From Bacteroidales bacterium (GTDB lineage: Bacteria > Bacteroidota > Bacteroidia > Bacteroidales > UBA932): a DNA stretch of 64,000 bases. Location: contig JAFTCB010000038.1 of assembly GCA_017454905.1 (NCBI GenBank), forward strand, positions 18,163 to 82,162. The letters are read 5' to 3'. Shown in pieces: positions 34,444 through 42,007 of this stretch. The position numbers were made by a program, and so were the translations under genes. Within the stretch, counting starts at the first letter, position 1, and each line of letters opens with the position of its first letter. A model generated the notes under the pieces. The model worked only from the letters and a program-made list of their open reading frames with translations, had not been told where the DNA came from and searched no databases.

Positions 34444-35532
34444 TTATTTCACGCTGAAGGCAAAGATGCAGTGGCTGTGGTAGGTCTCGCCGGGACGCAG
34501 CACGACGGAGGGCCACTGGGGCTTGTTGGGGCTGTCCGGATAGTGCTGGGTCTCCAGGCAGATGCCGGTGCGCTGCTTGTAGACCACCCCGCCCTTGCCG
34601 GTCACGGTGCCGTCCAGGAAGTTGCCGGAATATACCTGGATACCGGGTTCGTCGGTATAGACCCGCAGGTTGATGCCCGTCTGCTCGCAATAGAGCTCGG
34701 CGGCCACCTCGTCAATGCTTCCGTTGGTGTCCAGGACCCAGTTGTGGTCGTATCCGTTACCGTTCTTGAGCTGCTCGAAATCGAACTCCGCGATGTGGTC
34801 CCCGACCTTGTGGGCCACGGTGAAGTCCATCGGAGTCCCTTCCACCGGCAGGATCTCGCCCGTGGTCATGTAGGTGTCGTCCACCGGGGTGTAGCCCGAG
34901 GCGTTGACGTACAGGATGTCGTCGCAGATGCTGTGGTTCGCCGGGTCACCGGAGAGGTTGAAGTAGGAGTGGTTGGTCATGTTGATAATCGTCGGGGCCG
35001 TGGTAACGGCCTCGTAGGCGATATCGATTGCATTGTCATCCGTCAGGGTGTAGGTCACGCAGGCCGTAACGGCGCCCGGGAAGTTGTTGTCTCCGTCCGG
35101 GGAGTCGATGCGGAGCTTGATGTGGCGGGCATCCGCCTCCACGACCGTGTAAGGCTGGTACTGCCAGCCGGTTGGGCCGCCGTGCAGGCAATGGCCGAAA
35201 TTGTTCTTCGGCAAGTCATACTCCACGCCGTCCAGGGTGAAGCGGCCCTGCGCGATCCGGTTGGCGTAGCGGCCGATGGAGGCGCCGAAGTCGGTCTGGT
35301 TGTTCTCGGGATAATAGTCCTCCACCTTGTCGAAACCGAGGACCACGTCACGCTTGACGCCGTCCCTGTCCGGCAGGACGATGGAGGTAATGCGGCCGCC
35401 GAAGTTCGTGACGGTCACTTCCATCCCCGCATTATTGGTCAATTTGTAGAAACGGTTGCCCTGTTCCTTCGCGCAGGAGCAGGCAGCAACGGCGCAGAGC
35501 GCCAGGAATAAGATTTTGACAGGTTTGTTCAT
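34444..35532 (-). CDS. galM: Aldose 1-epimerase (mutarotase), lipoprotein
   Basis: 362 residues. A lipoprotein signal (ACSC) puts it outside the cytoplasm. GalM landmarks: Asn-Arg-Ile near residue 92 after Gly-Arg-Tyr-Ala, His-Gly-Gly (LHGGPTGWQ) with the catalytic His, Asn-His-Ser-Tyr-Phe-Asn-Leu with the second His, Asp-Asp-x-Tyr-Met, and the late Glu-Thr-Gln-His-Tyr-Pro-Asp-Ser-Pro containing the base Glu. It interconverts sugar anomers, here most likely speeding arabinose or xylose mutarotation before transport. It is followed 18 bp later by the symporter gene. Confidence 0.9.
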   Translation of the reverse strand: MNKPVKILFLALCAVAACSCAKEQGNRFYKLTNNAGMEVTVTNFGGRITSIVLPDRDGVKRDVVLGFDKVEDYYPENNQTDFGASIGRYANRIAQGRFTLDGVEYDLPKNNFGHCLHGGPTGWQYQPYTVVEADARHIKLRIDSPDGDNNFPGAVTACVTYTLTDDNAIDIAYEAVTTAPTIINMTNHSYFNLSGDPANHSICDDILYVNASGYTPVDDTYMTTGEILPVEGTPMDFTVAHKVGDHIAEFDFEQLKNGNGYDHNWVLDTNGSIDEVAAELYCEQTGINLRVYTDEPGIQVYSGNFLDGTVTGKGGVVYKQRTGICLETQHYPDSPNKPQWPSVVLRPGETYHSHCIFAFSVK

Positions 35533-35576
35533 ATCTTGTAAAAATAATCATTTCTTCCGAAAACGCCAATTTTCCG

Positions 35577-37955
35577 TCACGGGCGCTTCAGCAGCCGGAC
35601 GCCGTAGATGCCGCCGGTCTGCTTGTCCGGATGGGCCTGGAAACGGATGCGCACCTGGTCCTTGCCGCGCAGCAGGTCCGCGGGAAGCGGGTATTCCTCG
35701 GTGATGAAGCTGGAGCTGTTCCACTTGCCGGTATTGTTGACCTGCCGGAGCAGTACGTCGTCCACGAAGATATCGAATTCCCGGGTCTTCCACTCCCCGA
35801 CGCCCCAATAGGTCAGGGCCAGGTTCAGGTCCTCCCGGCCGCCGGTCTGCATCAGGTAGCTGAAAGAGCGGCCGTTGCGGCAGTCACGGTAGAAGACGTC
35901 ATTGTCGTTGCCGGTCACGGAGCCGTCCGTTTCCATCCGGTGGTCGGTCTCGGGCTGCTGTTCGCCGGGCTGCACGCTGTCCACCGTGCGGGCGTCCAGC
36001 GCAGCGCGTTCCCGCTCGGCAGCGGCCATCTCGTCCACATAGCGGCGGTAGCCGTCCGGCGTCAGGGCCAGCCAGTACATCATATAGCGGGCATCGTGGA
36101 TCTCGAAGAAAGGCTGGAGTTCCCCTTCGATGCGGTTCTCCATCCGGGCGATGATCCGGAAATGCAGCGGCTTCCCTTCGACCGGAACGAGCGCGTCCGC
36201 CAGGGCGTCGATGTCGTCCGCGACGAAATACGGGGCTGCGTCGATCGGGAGTTTCCGGCCGCTGGCGTACTGGCCGAAGCGGCTGTCATCCGCGATCAGG
36301 TGCGCCAGATCCTCCGTACCCGTCTTCATGCCGAGCAGGATGGGACCGTGCATCAGGGCGATGTACTGCGGCACATTGGGCAGGTGCTCGACGCGGTTCA
36401 CCATCGGGAAAACCACTTCCACCACATCCCCCTTGCGCCAGCGGCGCTCCAGGCAGACATAGGAAGAAGGCGCGGCGGAGAACCGGGCGGGACGTCCGTT
36501 GACGCGGACCTGGAAAGCCCCCTCCCGTACCCACGCCGGGCAGCGGAGCATCAGGGCGAAGCGGCCCTTGCCGGCGGTCACCGTAAAGCGGGCCGTCTCC
36601 CCGTAAGGGAAGGCCGTCTCCTGGCGGAGCGTGATCCCCCTGGCACGCCAGTTGAGTTCGGAAGCGGCATAGAGGTTGACGAACAGCGCATCCTGCCGGT
36701 GGGTATAGATGAACTGGCCGTATTTGCCGTGATTCTCCATACCCGTGCCCACGCAGCACCACATCGCTTCGCCGGGGGCGGAATAGTTGCGGTAGTGGCG
36801 CGGACGGGCGGAGGTGAAGTACACGTAGCCGCCGTGCTCCGGATGCTGGGTGGAGAGGATATGGTTGAAGAGCGCCCGCTCGTAGAAGTCCGCATAGCGC
36901 GCCTCAGGCGAGAGCCGGTGCAGGTCCTCCGTGAGCTTGAGCATGTTGTAGGTGTTGCAGCTCTCGGGGCCGTCGATGTCCCGGATGAAGTCCATGTAGG
37001 CATCCCGGCTGGGGAAATGCTCCCGGCGGCTGTTGCCGCCGAAAGCCAGGCTGCGGCTGCCGGTCACGTTTTCCCAGAACCAGCGGCCCGCCTCCAGGTA
37101 GCCGGCGTCGCCGTCCAGCTCCGCGATGCGCGTGAAGCCGACGGCCTTGGGGACCTGCGTGTTGGCGTGCATGTTGTCGAGGATGTCCCGGTGTTCGCGC
37201 ATCGCGTCCAGCAGGAGCTTGTGCGAAAAGCGGCGGGCGCAATCGAGGTATTTCCGCTCACCGGTGAGGGCATAGGCGTCCGCGAGGACCTCGTTCATGC
37301 CGCCGTGCTCGTTGCGCAGCATTTCCTCCATCTGCGCATCCGTGAGCCCGGAAGTGATGGCGACGGCCCAGTCGCAGAAGCGCAGGAACAGGGTCCGCGC
37401 TTCTTCGCTGCCGCAATAGACCCAGGCATCCCGCAGGCCGGCGAACATCTTGTGGAGGTTGTAGAACGGCGCCCAGGCGCCGAAATAAATCTTGAAGTCC
37501 CCTTGCTTGAAGGTACTCCAGAGCCGGTCGCTCCCGGGGAAGCCGCCGACGTAGTCCTTTCCCCAATCCGGGTGGTTGCGGCCGCAGGCGTCCGCGCATT
37601 CCTTCAGCTCAGAGAGCATGTATTCCATCCGGGCACGGCAGGCGGCATCGCCCGTCGCGGCATTGATGGCCATCGCCGTCAGGTAATGGCCGGCGATGTG
37701 CCCGTCCAGGCCGTCCCAGTTGGGATAGGCCGGCGCCTTCGGCGTGAGGCCGGACTCCTTGCGGTACGGAGCCAGCAGCCGGTCGCAGTCATACTGCATG
37801 AGCGTGGCGATGTTGAGATCGCGGGCGTGCTTCAGCGGGCCGTCCAGCAGGGTGACGTCCCCGAGGGGGAATTCGTCCGCATAGAGCCGGTCCTGGGCGC
37901 TTGCACCCAGACTGCCCGCCAGGGTCAGCAGGCAGAGAAAGAGGAACTTTTTCAT
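35577..37955 (-). CDS. GH127 beta-L-arabinofuranosidase-like enzyme
   Basis: 792 residues with a signal peptide (cut near Ala-Ser-Ala-Gln). The (alpha/alpha)6 barrel carries the GH127 zinc/cysteine centre: Glu331-Ser-Cys333 in GPESCNTYNMLKL and Cys400-Cys401 in MWCCVGTG; one of the latter is the nucleophile in characterised members. A probable acid/base Glu is near 312. A beta domain follows, and the last 130 residues form an extra beta-sandwich of the type appended to DUF1680 proteins in Bacteroidales. Some relatives act on rhamnogalacturonan parts, so exact linkage is open. It overlaps GH31 upstream by 4 bp. Confidence 0.88.
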   Translation of the reverse strand: MKKFLFLCLLTLAGSLGASAQDRLYADEFPLGDVTLLDGPLKHARDLNIATLMQYDCDRLLAPYRKESGLTPKAPAYPNWDGLDGHIAGHYLTAMAINAATGDAACRARMEYMLSELKECADACGRNHPDWGKDYVGGFPGSDRLWSTFKQGDFKIYFGAWAPFYNLHKMFAGLRDAWVYCGSEEARTLFLRFCDWAVAITSGLTDAQMEEMLRNEHGGMNEVLADAYALTGERKYLDCARRFSHKLLLDAMREHRDILDNMHANTQVPKAVGFTRIAELDGDAGYLEAGRWFWENVTGSRSLAFGGNSRREHFPSRDAYMDFIRDIDGPESCNTYNMLKLTEDLHRLSPEARYADFYERALFNHILSTQHPEHGGYVYFTSARPRHYRNYSAPGEAMWCCVGTGMENHGKYGQFIYTHRQDALFVNLYAASELNWRARGITLRQETAFPYGETARFTVTAGKGRFALMLRCPAWVREGAFQVRVNGRPARFSAAPSSYVCLERRWRKGDVVEVVFPMVNRVEHLPNVPQYIALMHGPILLGMKTGTEDLAHLIADDSRFGQYASGRKLPIDAAPYFVADDIDALADALVPVEGKPLHFRIIARMENRIEGELQPFFEIHDARYMMYWLALTPDGYRRYVDEMAAAERERAALDARTVDSVQPGEQQPETDHRMETDGSVTGNDNDVFYRDCRNGRSFSYLMQTGGREDLNLALTYWGVGEWKTREFDIFVDDVLLRQVNNTGKWNSSSFITEEYPLPADLLRGKDQVRIRFQAHPDKQTGGIYGVRLLKRP

Positions 37956-40288
37956 AACTTGATGGTACGAGCTGAGCCATCATAGGTGATTTCCGTCTGT
38001 TTGCCGTCCGGGGTCACGATGCGGAAGCGGCGCTGCCCCGGCATGCCCGGGAAGCTCCCCTTGCGCGCACCGACCGTCAGGCTGCCGCCCCGGAGGGTGA
38101 ATTCGATCTCGCTGCGGGCACCCAGCTCATAGGCATAACCGTCGCCTTCGTCCTCATACAGGACGAAACGGCCGTCCGCACCCGGGAACACCCGGATTTC
38201 GAGCTCGTCCCAGGGCTTTTCGCCGTCATACTGCACGTCCGGGCCCAGCGGCACGATGCCGCCTGCACGCACATACACCGGCACCAGGTCCAGCTGCGTG
38301 GCGCGCCGGACGGTCTGTCCGCCTTTCAGGCGCTCGCCCGTCCAGAAGTCATACCAGTCCGTCCCGGCCGGCAGGTAGAGGCTGCGCATCCCGGCAGCGG
38401 AGAAATCGGCTTTCTCCTCCGTGAATCCAATCTGTTCGGAGGTGTACTGCGCCTGCAGCACCGGCGCCACCAGGATCGAACGGCCGAAGAGGAATTCGTC
38501 GCCCAGTTCCCAGGTCTTGCGGTCCTGCGGGAAGTCCATCACCAGCGCCCGCTGGAAGGTCCCGTCCGCAGACGACACTTCCCACTCCGTGGAATAGATA
38601 TACGGCAGCAGCCGGTAGCGCAGCTTCACCGCGCCGACCAGCGCATCGTAGACCGGGTCGCCGGGCAGGCCGTAGAGATAGATCTCGCGCGGCACTTCCG
38701 TGCCGTGGGAACGCATCATCGGCATGAAGACGCCGTACTGCACCCAGCGGACATAGAGTTCGCGGAAGCGGTCGTTGTGGACCGCGCTGCCGTCCGCGTT
38801 CCGGCGGTTGTAGGAATTGGCGAAGAAGCCGCCCAGGTCCGTGTTGAAATGCGGATTGCCCGTCAGGGCGAATCCCAGTCCGGCAGGCACCTGATGGCGC
38901 AGGGACTCCCAGTTGGAAGGCACGTCGCCGCTCCAGACCTGGGCGCCCGTGCGCTGCTGGCCGGCATAGGCGGACCGGGTCAGGATGGTGACACGGCGGT
39001 CCGGGGCGGCAGCCCGCTGGTGGTCATACACACCCTCGACCGCTGCAATCGGATAGGCGTTGCGGACGCGGCGCAGGGAGCCCTTCGCGGTCATCAGTTC
39101 GAAGTCCTCGTCGCGGTTCTTCTTCAGCGTATGGTGGTCGGGCTCGGTGGAATCCATCCACCAGGCATCGATGCCCATGTCCCACATCTTGGTCAGGTAG
39201 CGCCAGTAGAGGTCGCGCGCCTCGGCGCTGAACGGGTCGTAGGGACGCACGCCGGAGGGGTACTCCATCCGCGGCGGCCAGTCCCCCAGCCCGCTGCGGG
39301 GCCAGGTACCCATGTCCAGGAGGTGCCCCTGCGCTTCCAGTTCGCGGTACTGGAGCGTCATCGGCCCGAAGGAGGACCAGATGGAGATCATCAGATGCGC
39401 CTGCTGCGCGTGCACCTCGTCGATCATCTTCTGCGCATCGCGGAAATCCTCGTTGAGGAAATCCATCGCATTCCAGAGGTAGTTGTTGCCCCAGTACTGC
39501 CAGTCCTGGACCATGCCGTCGAGGGGAATCCCCCGCCGGCGGTACTCGCCCAGCACCTCCAGCAGTTCGCGGGAACTCTTGTAGCGTTCGCGGCTCTGGT
39601 GGAAGCCGAAGGTCCAGCGCGGCAGCATCGGCACCCGCCCGGTCAGGGCGCGGATCCCGGCGATCACGCCGTCGGCATTGCCGCCCCAGATAAACCAATA
39701 ATCCACGACCTCCCCCACTTCGGACTCGAAGAGCATGCCGGAGGCGTCATCGCGGAAGGTGGTCGGGGACGGGTTGTCCCAGAAGATACCGTATCCCTTG
39801 ACGGACTGCACGATGGGGACGAAGTCCTCGGTGTTGTCCTGGACCATGTAGCGGGTCTTGCCCCGCAGCGACAGGGCTCCGTCCTGCAGGATTCCCAGCC
39901 CGTAGAAGGGTTCGTCCGGCTCGGGCAGGAAGGTCTGGCGGACGATCCTGGCCCCCTTGTCCACACCGGCCAGGCGCTCTTCAAAACCCCAGGCGCCCTC
40001 TTTAAGCAGGAGCTTGCCTTTTTTGGAGAAGAAACGGACGGTGCCGTCGTTCGCTACGGCCACCTTCAGGGAGGAACTCTCGTACATCGTGCCGCCCCGG
40101 GTGACGGAGGTGCTGACCTCCACCGCCTGGGGGACGGCGGTCACGGCGAAACTCTCCGCCGGAGCCGGACCGCCCTTGGTGATCCGGACGGTCGAAGGAG
40201 TGTAGAACTGGACGGTGATGGCTTCCCGGGCGGCCGCGGAAAGACTCACGGCGGCCAGGAGCAGCAGGGACAGGATGGATTTGTGCAT
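37952..40288 (-). CDS. GH31 family glycosidase (alpha-xylosidase/alpha-glucosidase type)
   Basis: 778 residues with a signal peptide. The nucleophile Asp379 is in WWMDSTEPD and the acid/base Asp455 in WSGDVPSNW. A N-terminal galactose-mutarotase-like domain, the TIM barrel (about 220-580) and a C-terminal beta domain with DUF5110-like end are all present. The Ser-Thr-Glu-Pro after the nucleophile is common among xylosidase-like GH31 enzymes of Bacteroides. In an arabinoxylan setting the alpha-linked sugar removed is uncertain: alpha-xylose or alpha-glucose are the usual choices. It is the first gene after the 40.3-kb promoter and overlaps the GH127 gene. Confidence 0.88.
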   Translation of the reverse strand: MHKSILSLLLLAAVSLSAAAREAITVQFYTPSTVRITKGGPAPAESFAVTAVPQAVEVSTSVTRGGTMYESSSLKVAVANDGTVRFFSKKGKLLLKEGAWGFEERLAGVDKGARIVRQTFLPEPDEPFYGLGILQDGALSLRGKTRYMVQDNTEDFVPIVQSVKGYGIFWDNPSPTTFRDDASGMLFESEVGEVVDYWFIWGGNADGVIAGIRALTGRVPMLPRWTFGFHQSRERYKSSRELLEVLGEYRRRGIPLDGMVQDWQYWGNNYLWNAMDFLNEDFRDAQKMIDEVHAQQAHLMISIWSSFGPMTLQYRELEAQGHLLDMGTWPRSGLGDWPPRMEYPSGVRPYDPFSAEARDLYWRYLTKMWDMGIDAWWMDSTEPDHHTLKKNRDEDFELMTAKGSLRRVRNAYPIAAVEGVYDHQRAAAPDRRVTILTRSAYAGQQRTGAQVWSGDVPSNWESLRHQVPAGLGFALTGNPHFNTDLGGFFANSYNRRNADGSAVHNDRFRELYVRWVQYGVFMPMMRSHGTEVPREIYLYGLPGDPVYDALVGAVKLRYRLLPYIYSTEWEVSSADGTFQRALVMDFPQDRKTWELGDEFLFGRSILVAPVLQAQYTSEQIGFTEEKADFSAAGMRSLYLPAGTDWYDFWTGERLKGGQTVRRATQLDLVPVYVRAGGIVPLGPDVQYDGEKPWDELEIRVFPGADGRFVLYEDEGDGYAYELGARSEIEFTLRGGSLTVGARKGSFPGMPGQRRFRIVTPDGKQTEITYDGSARTIKL

Positions 40289-40317
40289 ACAGGATGGTTA
40301 TATTTTTTCTAAATATA

Positions 40318-40325
40318 CAAATATA
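40318..40325 (-). promoter_or_regulatory. Candidate promoter of GH31-GH127-galM-SSS-araDAB operon
   Basis: CAAATATA on the plus strand reads TATATTTG, an exact -7 match, 29 bases before the GH31 ATG. No obvious -33 TTTG is present; instead a CCTGCATGCGCAGG near-palindrome (40336-40349) covers that area and could bind a regulator. Confidence 0.5.
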
Positions 40326-40431
40326 ACGTTAATTTCCTGCATGCGCAGGACAGAATCGTACCTTTTCCTTGCAATAATCCGCCAAAAAAGTACGAATCCG
40401 CCCCGGATCCTGCTGCCGGACGGGAAAAGCG

Positions 40432-41985
40432 TTACTCCTGCCGGAACCAGTCGAAGTCAGCGTGGCCGCCGAGTTCGCGGGTGGCGTAGCAGTACAGGGC
40501 CGAGCGGTAGCCGGTGAAATAGTCCAGCGTATAGCGCATCTGGAGGGCGTCCTCGAGCTCCGTCCAGGCGCTGCCATCCCAGCTGTAGGCAAACCAGGCA
40601 CGGTCCTCGTCGAAGTCATAACGGATGCGCAGATATACCTTTGCCGCCTCGGCGGGCAGGCAGAGCAGTTCGCGCGTCCGGCGTACCATGCGGCGGTCTT
40701 CGCCGCGCTGCGGCGTCTCGTGGATGGCGTACAGTTCGAGACCGGTGTCGGTACGGCGCAGGCCGATGTCGCCCCGGCAGCTCTGGAAGGCGCTCAGCCC
40801 GGCGAAATCGCCCGGTTTGAGGCCCGAGCCGTCCAGCAGCACCTCGCTGGTGCACTTCGGTCCGAAGGTGCGCTGCGTCAGGGTATTGCGTGCATCCGGC
40901 AGGCCGGTGGCAAGCTGTCCCGTCGTCAGGCGCAGCCAGCCCGGCCGCTCGGTGAGCGACCAGCAGCCGTCCAGGGGCTTGTGGTTCCACTGCCAGACCA
41001 GCGCCAGCTTGTCGGAGCTGAATTCGTCGCTGGCCCAGACATAGTCTTTCCCGTCCGGCGGGAGGTTGACCAGGAACTCCTTGACCGGCACGCCTTCCGC
41101 ACCGAGCACGGGCCAGCCGTCCGTCCAGGTGACCGGCTGCAGGGTCGGGATGCGTCCCACGGCCCCGTGGTCCTGGAACATCACGGCATACCAGTCTCCG
41201 TGCTGCGTCTGGACGATGGCTCCCTGGGCCACGCCGTCCCGGCGGCCGTCGAATTCGCCCTGCAGGACGGTACGGGGCTCGTAGGTACCGAGGAGTTCGC
41301 GACTGCGCCAGCAGGTCTCCGTGCGCGGACCGCCCGACGGCCAGTCGATCACCAGGACATAGTACCAGTCACCGATATGGTAGACATGGGCGCCTTCCGC
41401 CCGCAGGCCGTAGCCCTCGCGCGGACAGGTAAACAGGACCTGGTCCACACCGCCCTCCCTGACCCCGGTCAGGTCCGGCTCCAGTTCGGTGATGCGGATC
41501 TCCCCGTTGCCCCAGACCACGTAGACACGGCCGTCCTCAAAGAGCAGCGAGGCGTCGTGGAAAGGTCGGTCGATGACCGTCCGCGTCCATTTCTCCCCGA
41601 TCCGGGGCGTGGAATAGACATAGGTCTTGCGCTGGTCGTTGGCGATGAACAGGGCCCAGAAACGCCCGTTCTCGTAGCGCAGCGTCGTGGCCCACTGTCC
41701 CTTGCCGTAGGCGTTTGCGCCGTCCCGGAGGTTATAGATGTCGTCATCCTCCAGATAATCATAGATATAGTCCACGATACGCCAGTGGACCAGGTCGCGG
41801 GACTGCATGACCGGCGCGCCGGGACAGAAGTACATCGTCGTGCTGACCATGTAGTAGTCCTCCCCGACCCGGATCACGTCATTGTCCGGAATATCGGTGT
41901 AAGTCAGCGGGTTGACACATTGTGTCTGCGGACGGACACAGCCCGCCAGCAGGACCGCGAGAAGCGGCAAAAACCATTTACGCAT
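40432..41985 (-). CDS. GH43 glycosidase with C-terminal beta-sandwich (xylosidase/arabinofuranosidase)
   Basis: 517 residues, lipoprotein signal (LLAGC). The five-blade propeller carries the three acids in the usual places: Asp in Tyr-Thr-Asp-Ile-Pro-Asp-Asn-Asp near 35, Asp in His-Asp-Ala-Ser-Leu-Leu near 145, and Glu in Ala-Glu-Gly-Ala-His-Val near 198. The C-terminal 200 residues form the beta-xylosidase-type concanavalin-like domain that closes the active site in the GH43 subfamily often called 12. Likely an exo-acting arabinofuranosidase or xylosidase on the cell surface or periplasm. It follows the double-GH43 gene by 22 bp. Confidence 0.88.
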   Translation of the reverse strand: MRKWFLPLLAVLLAGCVRPQTQCVNPLTYTDIPDNDVIRVGEDYYMVSTTMYFCPGAPVMQSRDLVHWRIVDYIYDYLEDDDIYNLRDGANAYGKGQWATTLRYENGRFWALFIANDQRKTYVYSTPRIGEKWTRTVIDRPFHDASLLFEDGRVYVVWGNGEIRITELEPDLTGVREGGVDQVLFTCPREGYGLRAEGAHVYHIGDWYYVLVIDWPSGGPRTETCWRSRELLGTYEPRTVLQGEFDGRRDGVAQGAIVQTQHGDWYAVMFQDHGAVGRIPTLQPVTWTDGWPVLGAEGVPVKEFLVNLPPDGKDYVWASDEFSSDKLALVWQWNHKPLDGCWSLTERPGWLRLTTGQLATGLPDARNTLTQRTFGPKCTSEVLLDGSGLKPGDFAGLSAFQSCRGDIGLRRTDTGLELYAIHETPQRGEDRRMVRRTRELLCLPAEAAKVYLRIRYDFDEDRAWFAYSWDGSAWTELEDALQMRYTLDYFTGYRSALYCYATRELGGHADFDWFRQE

Positions 41986-42007
41986 ATCCGTTGCTTTTTC
42001 GGCAAAT

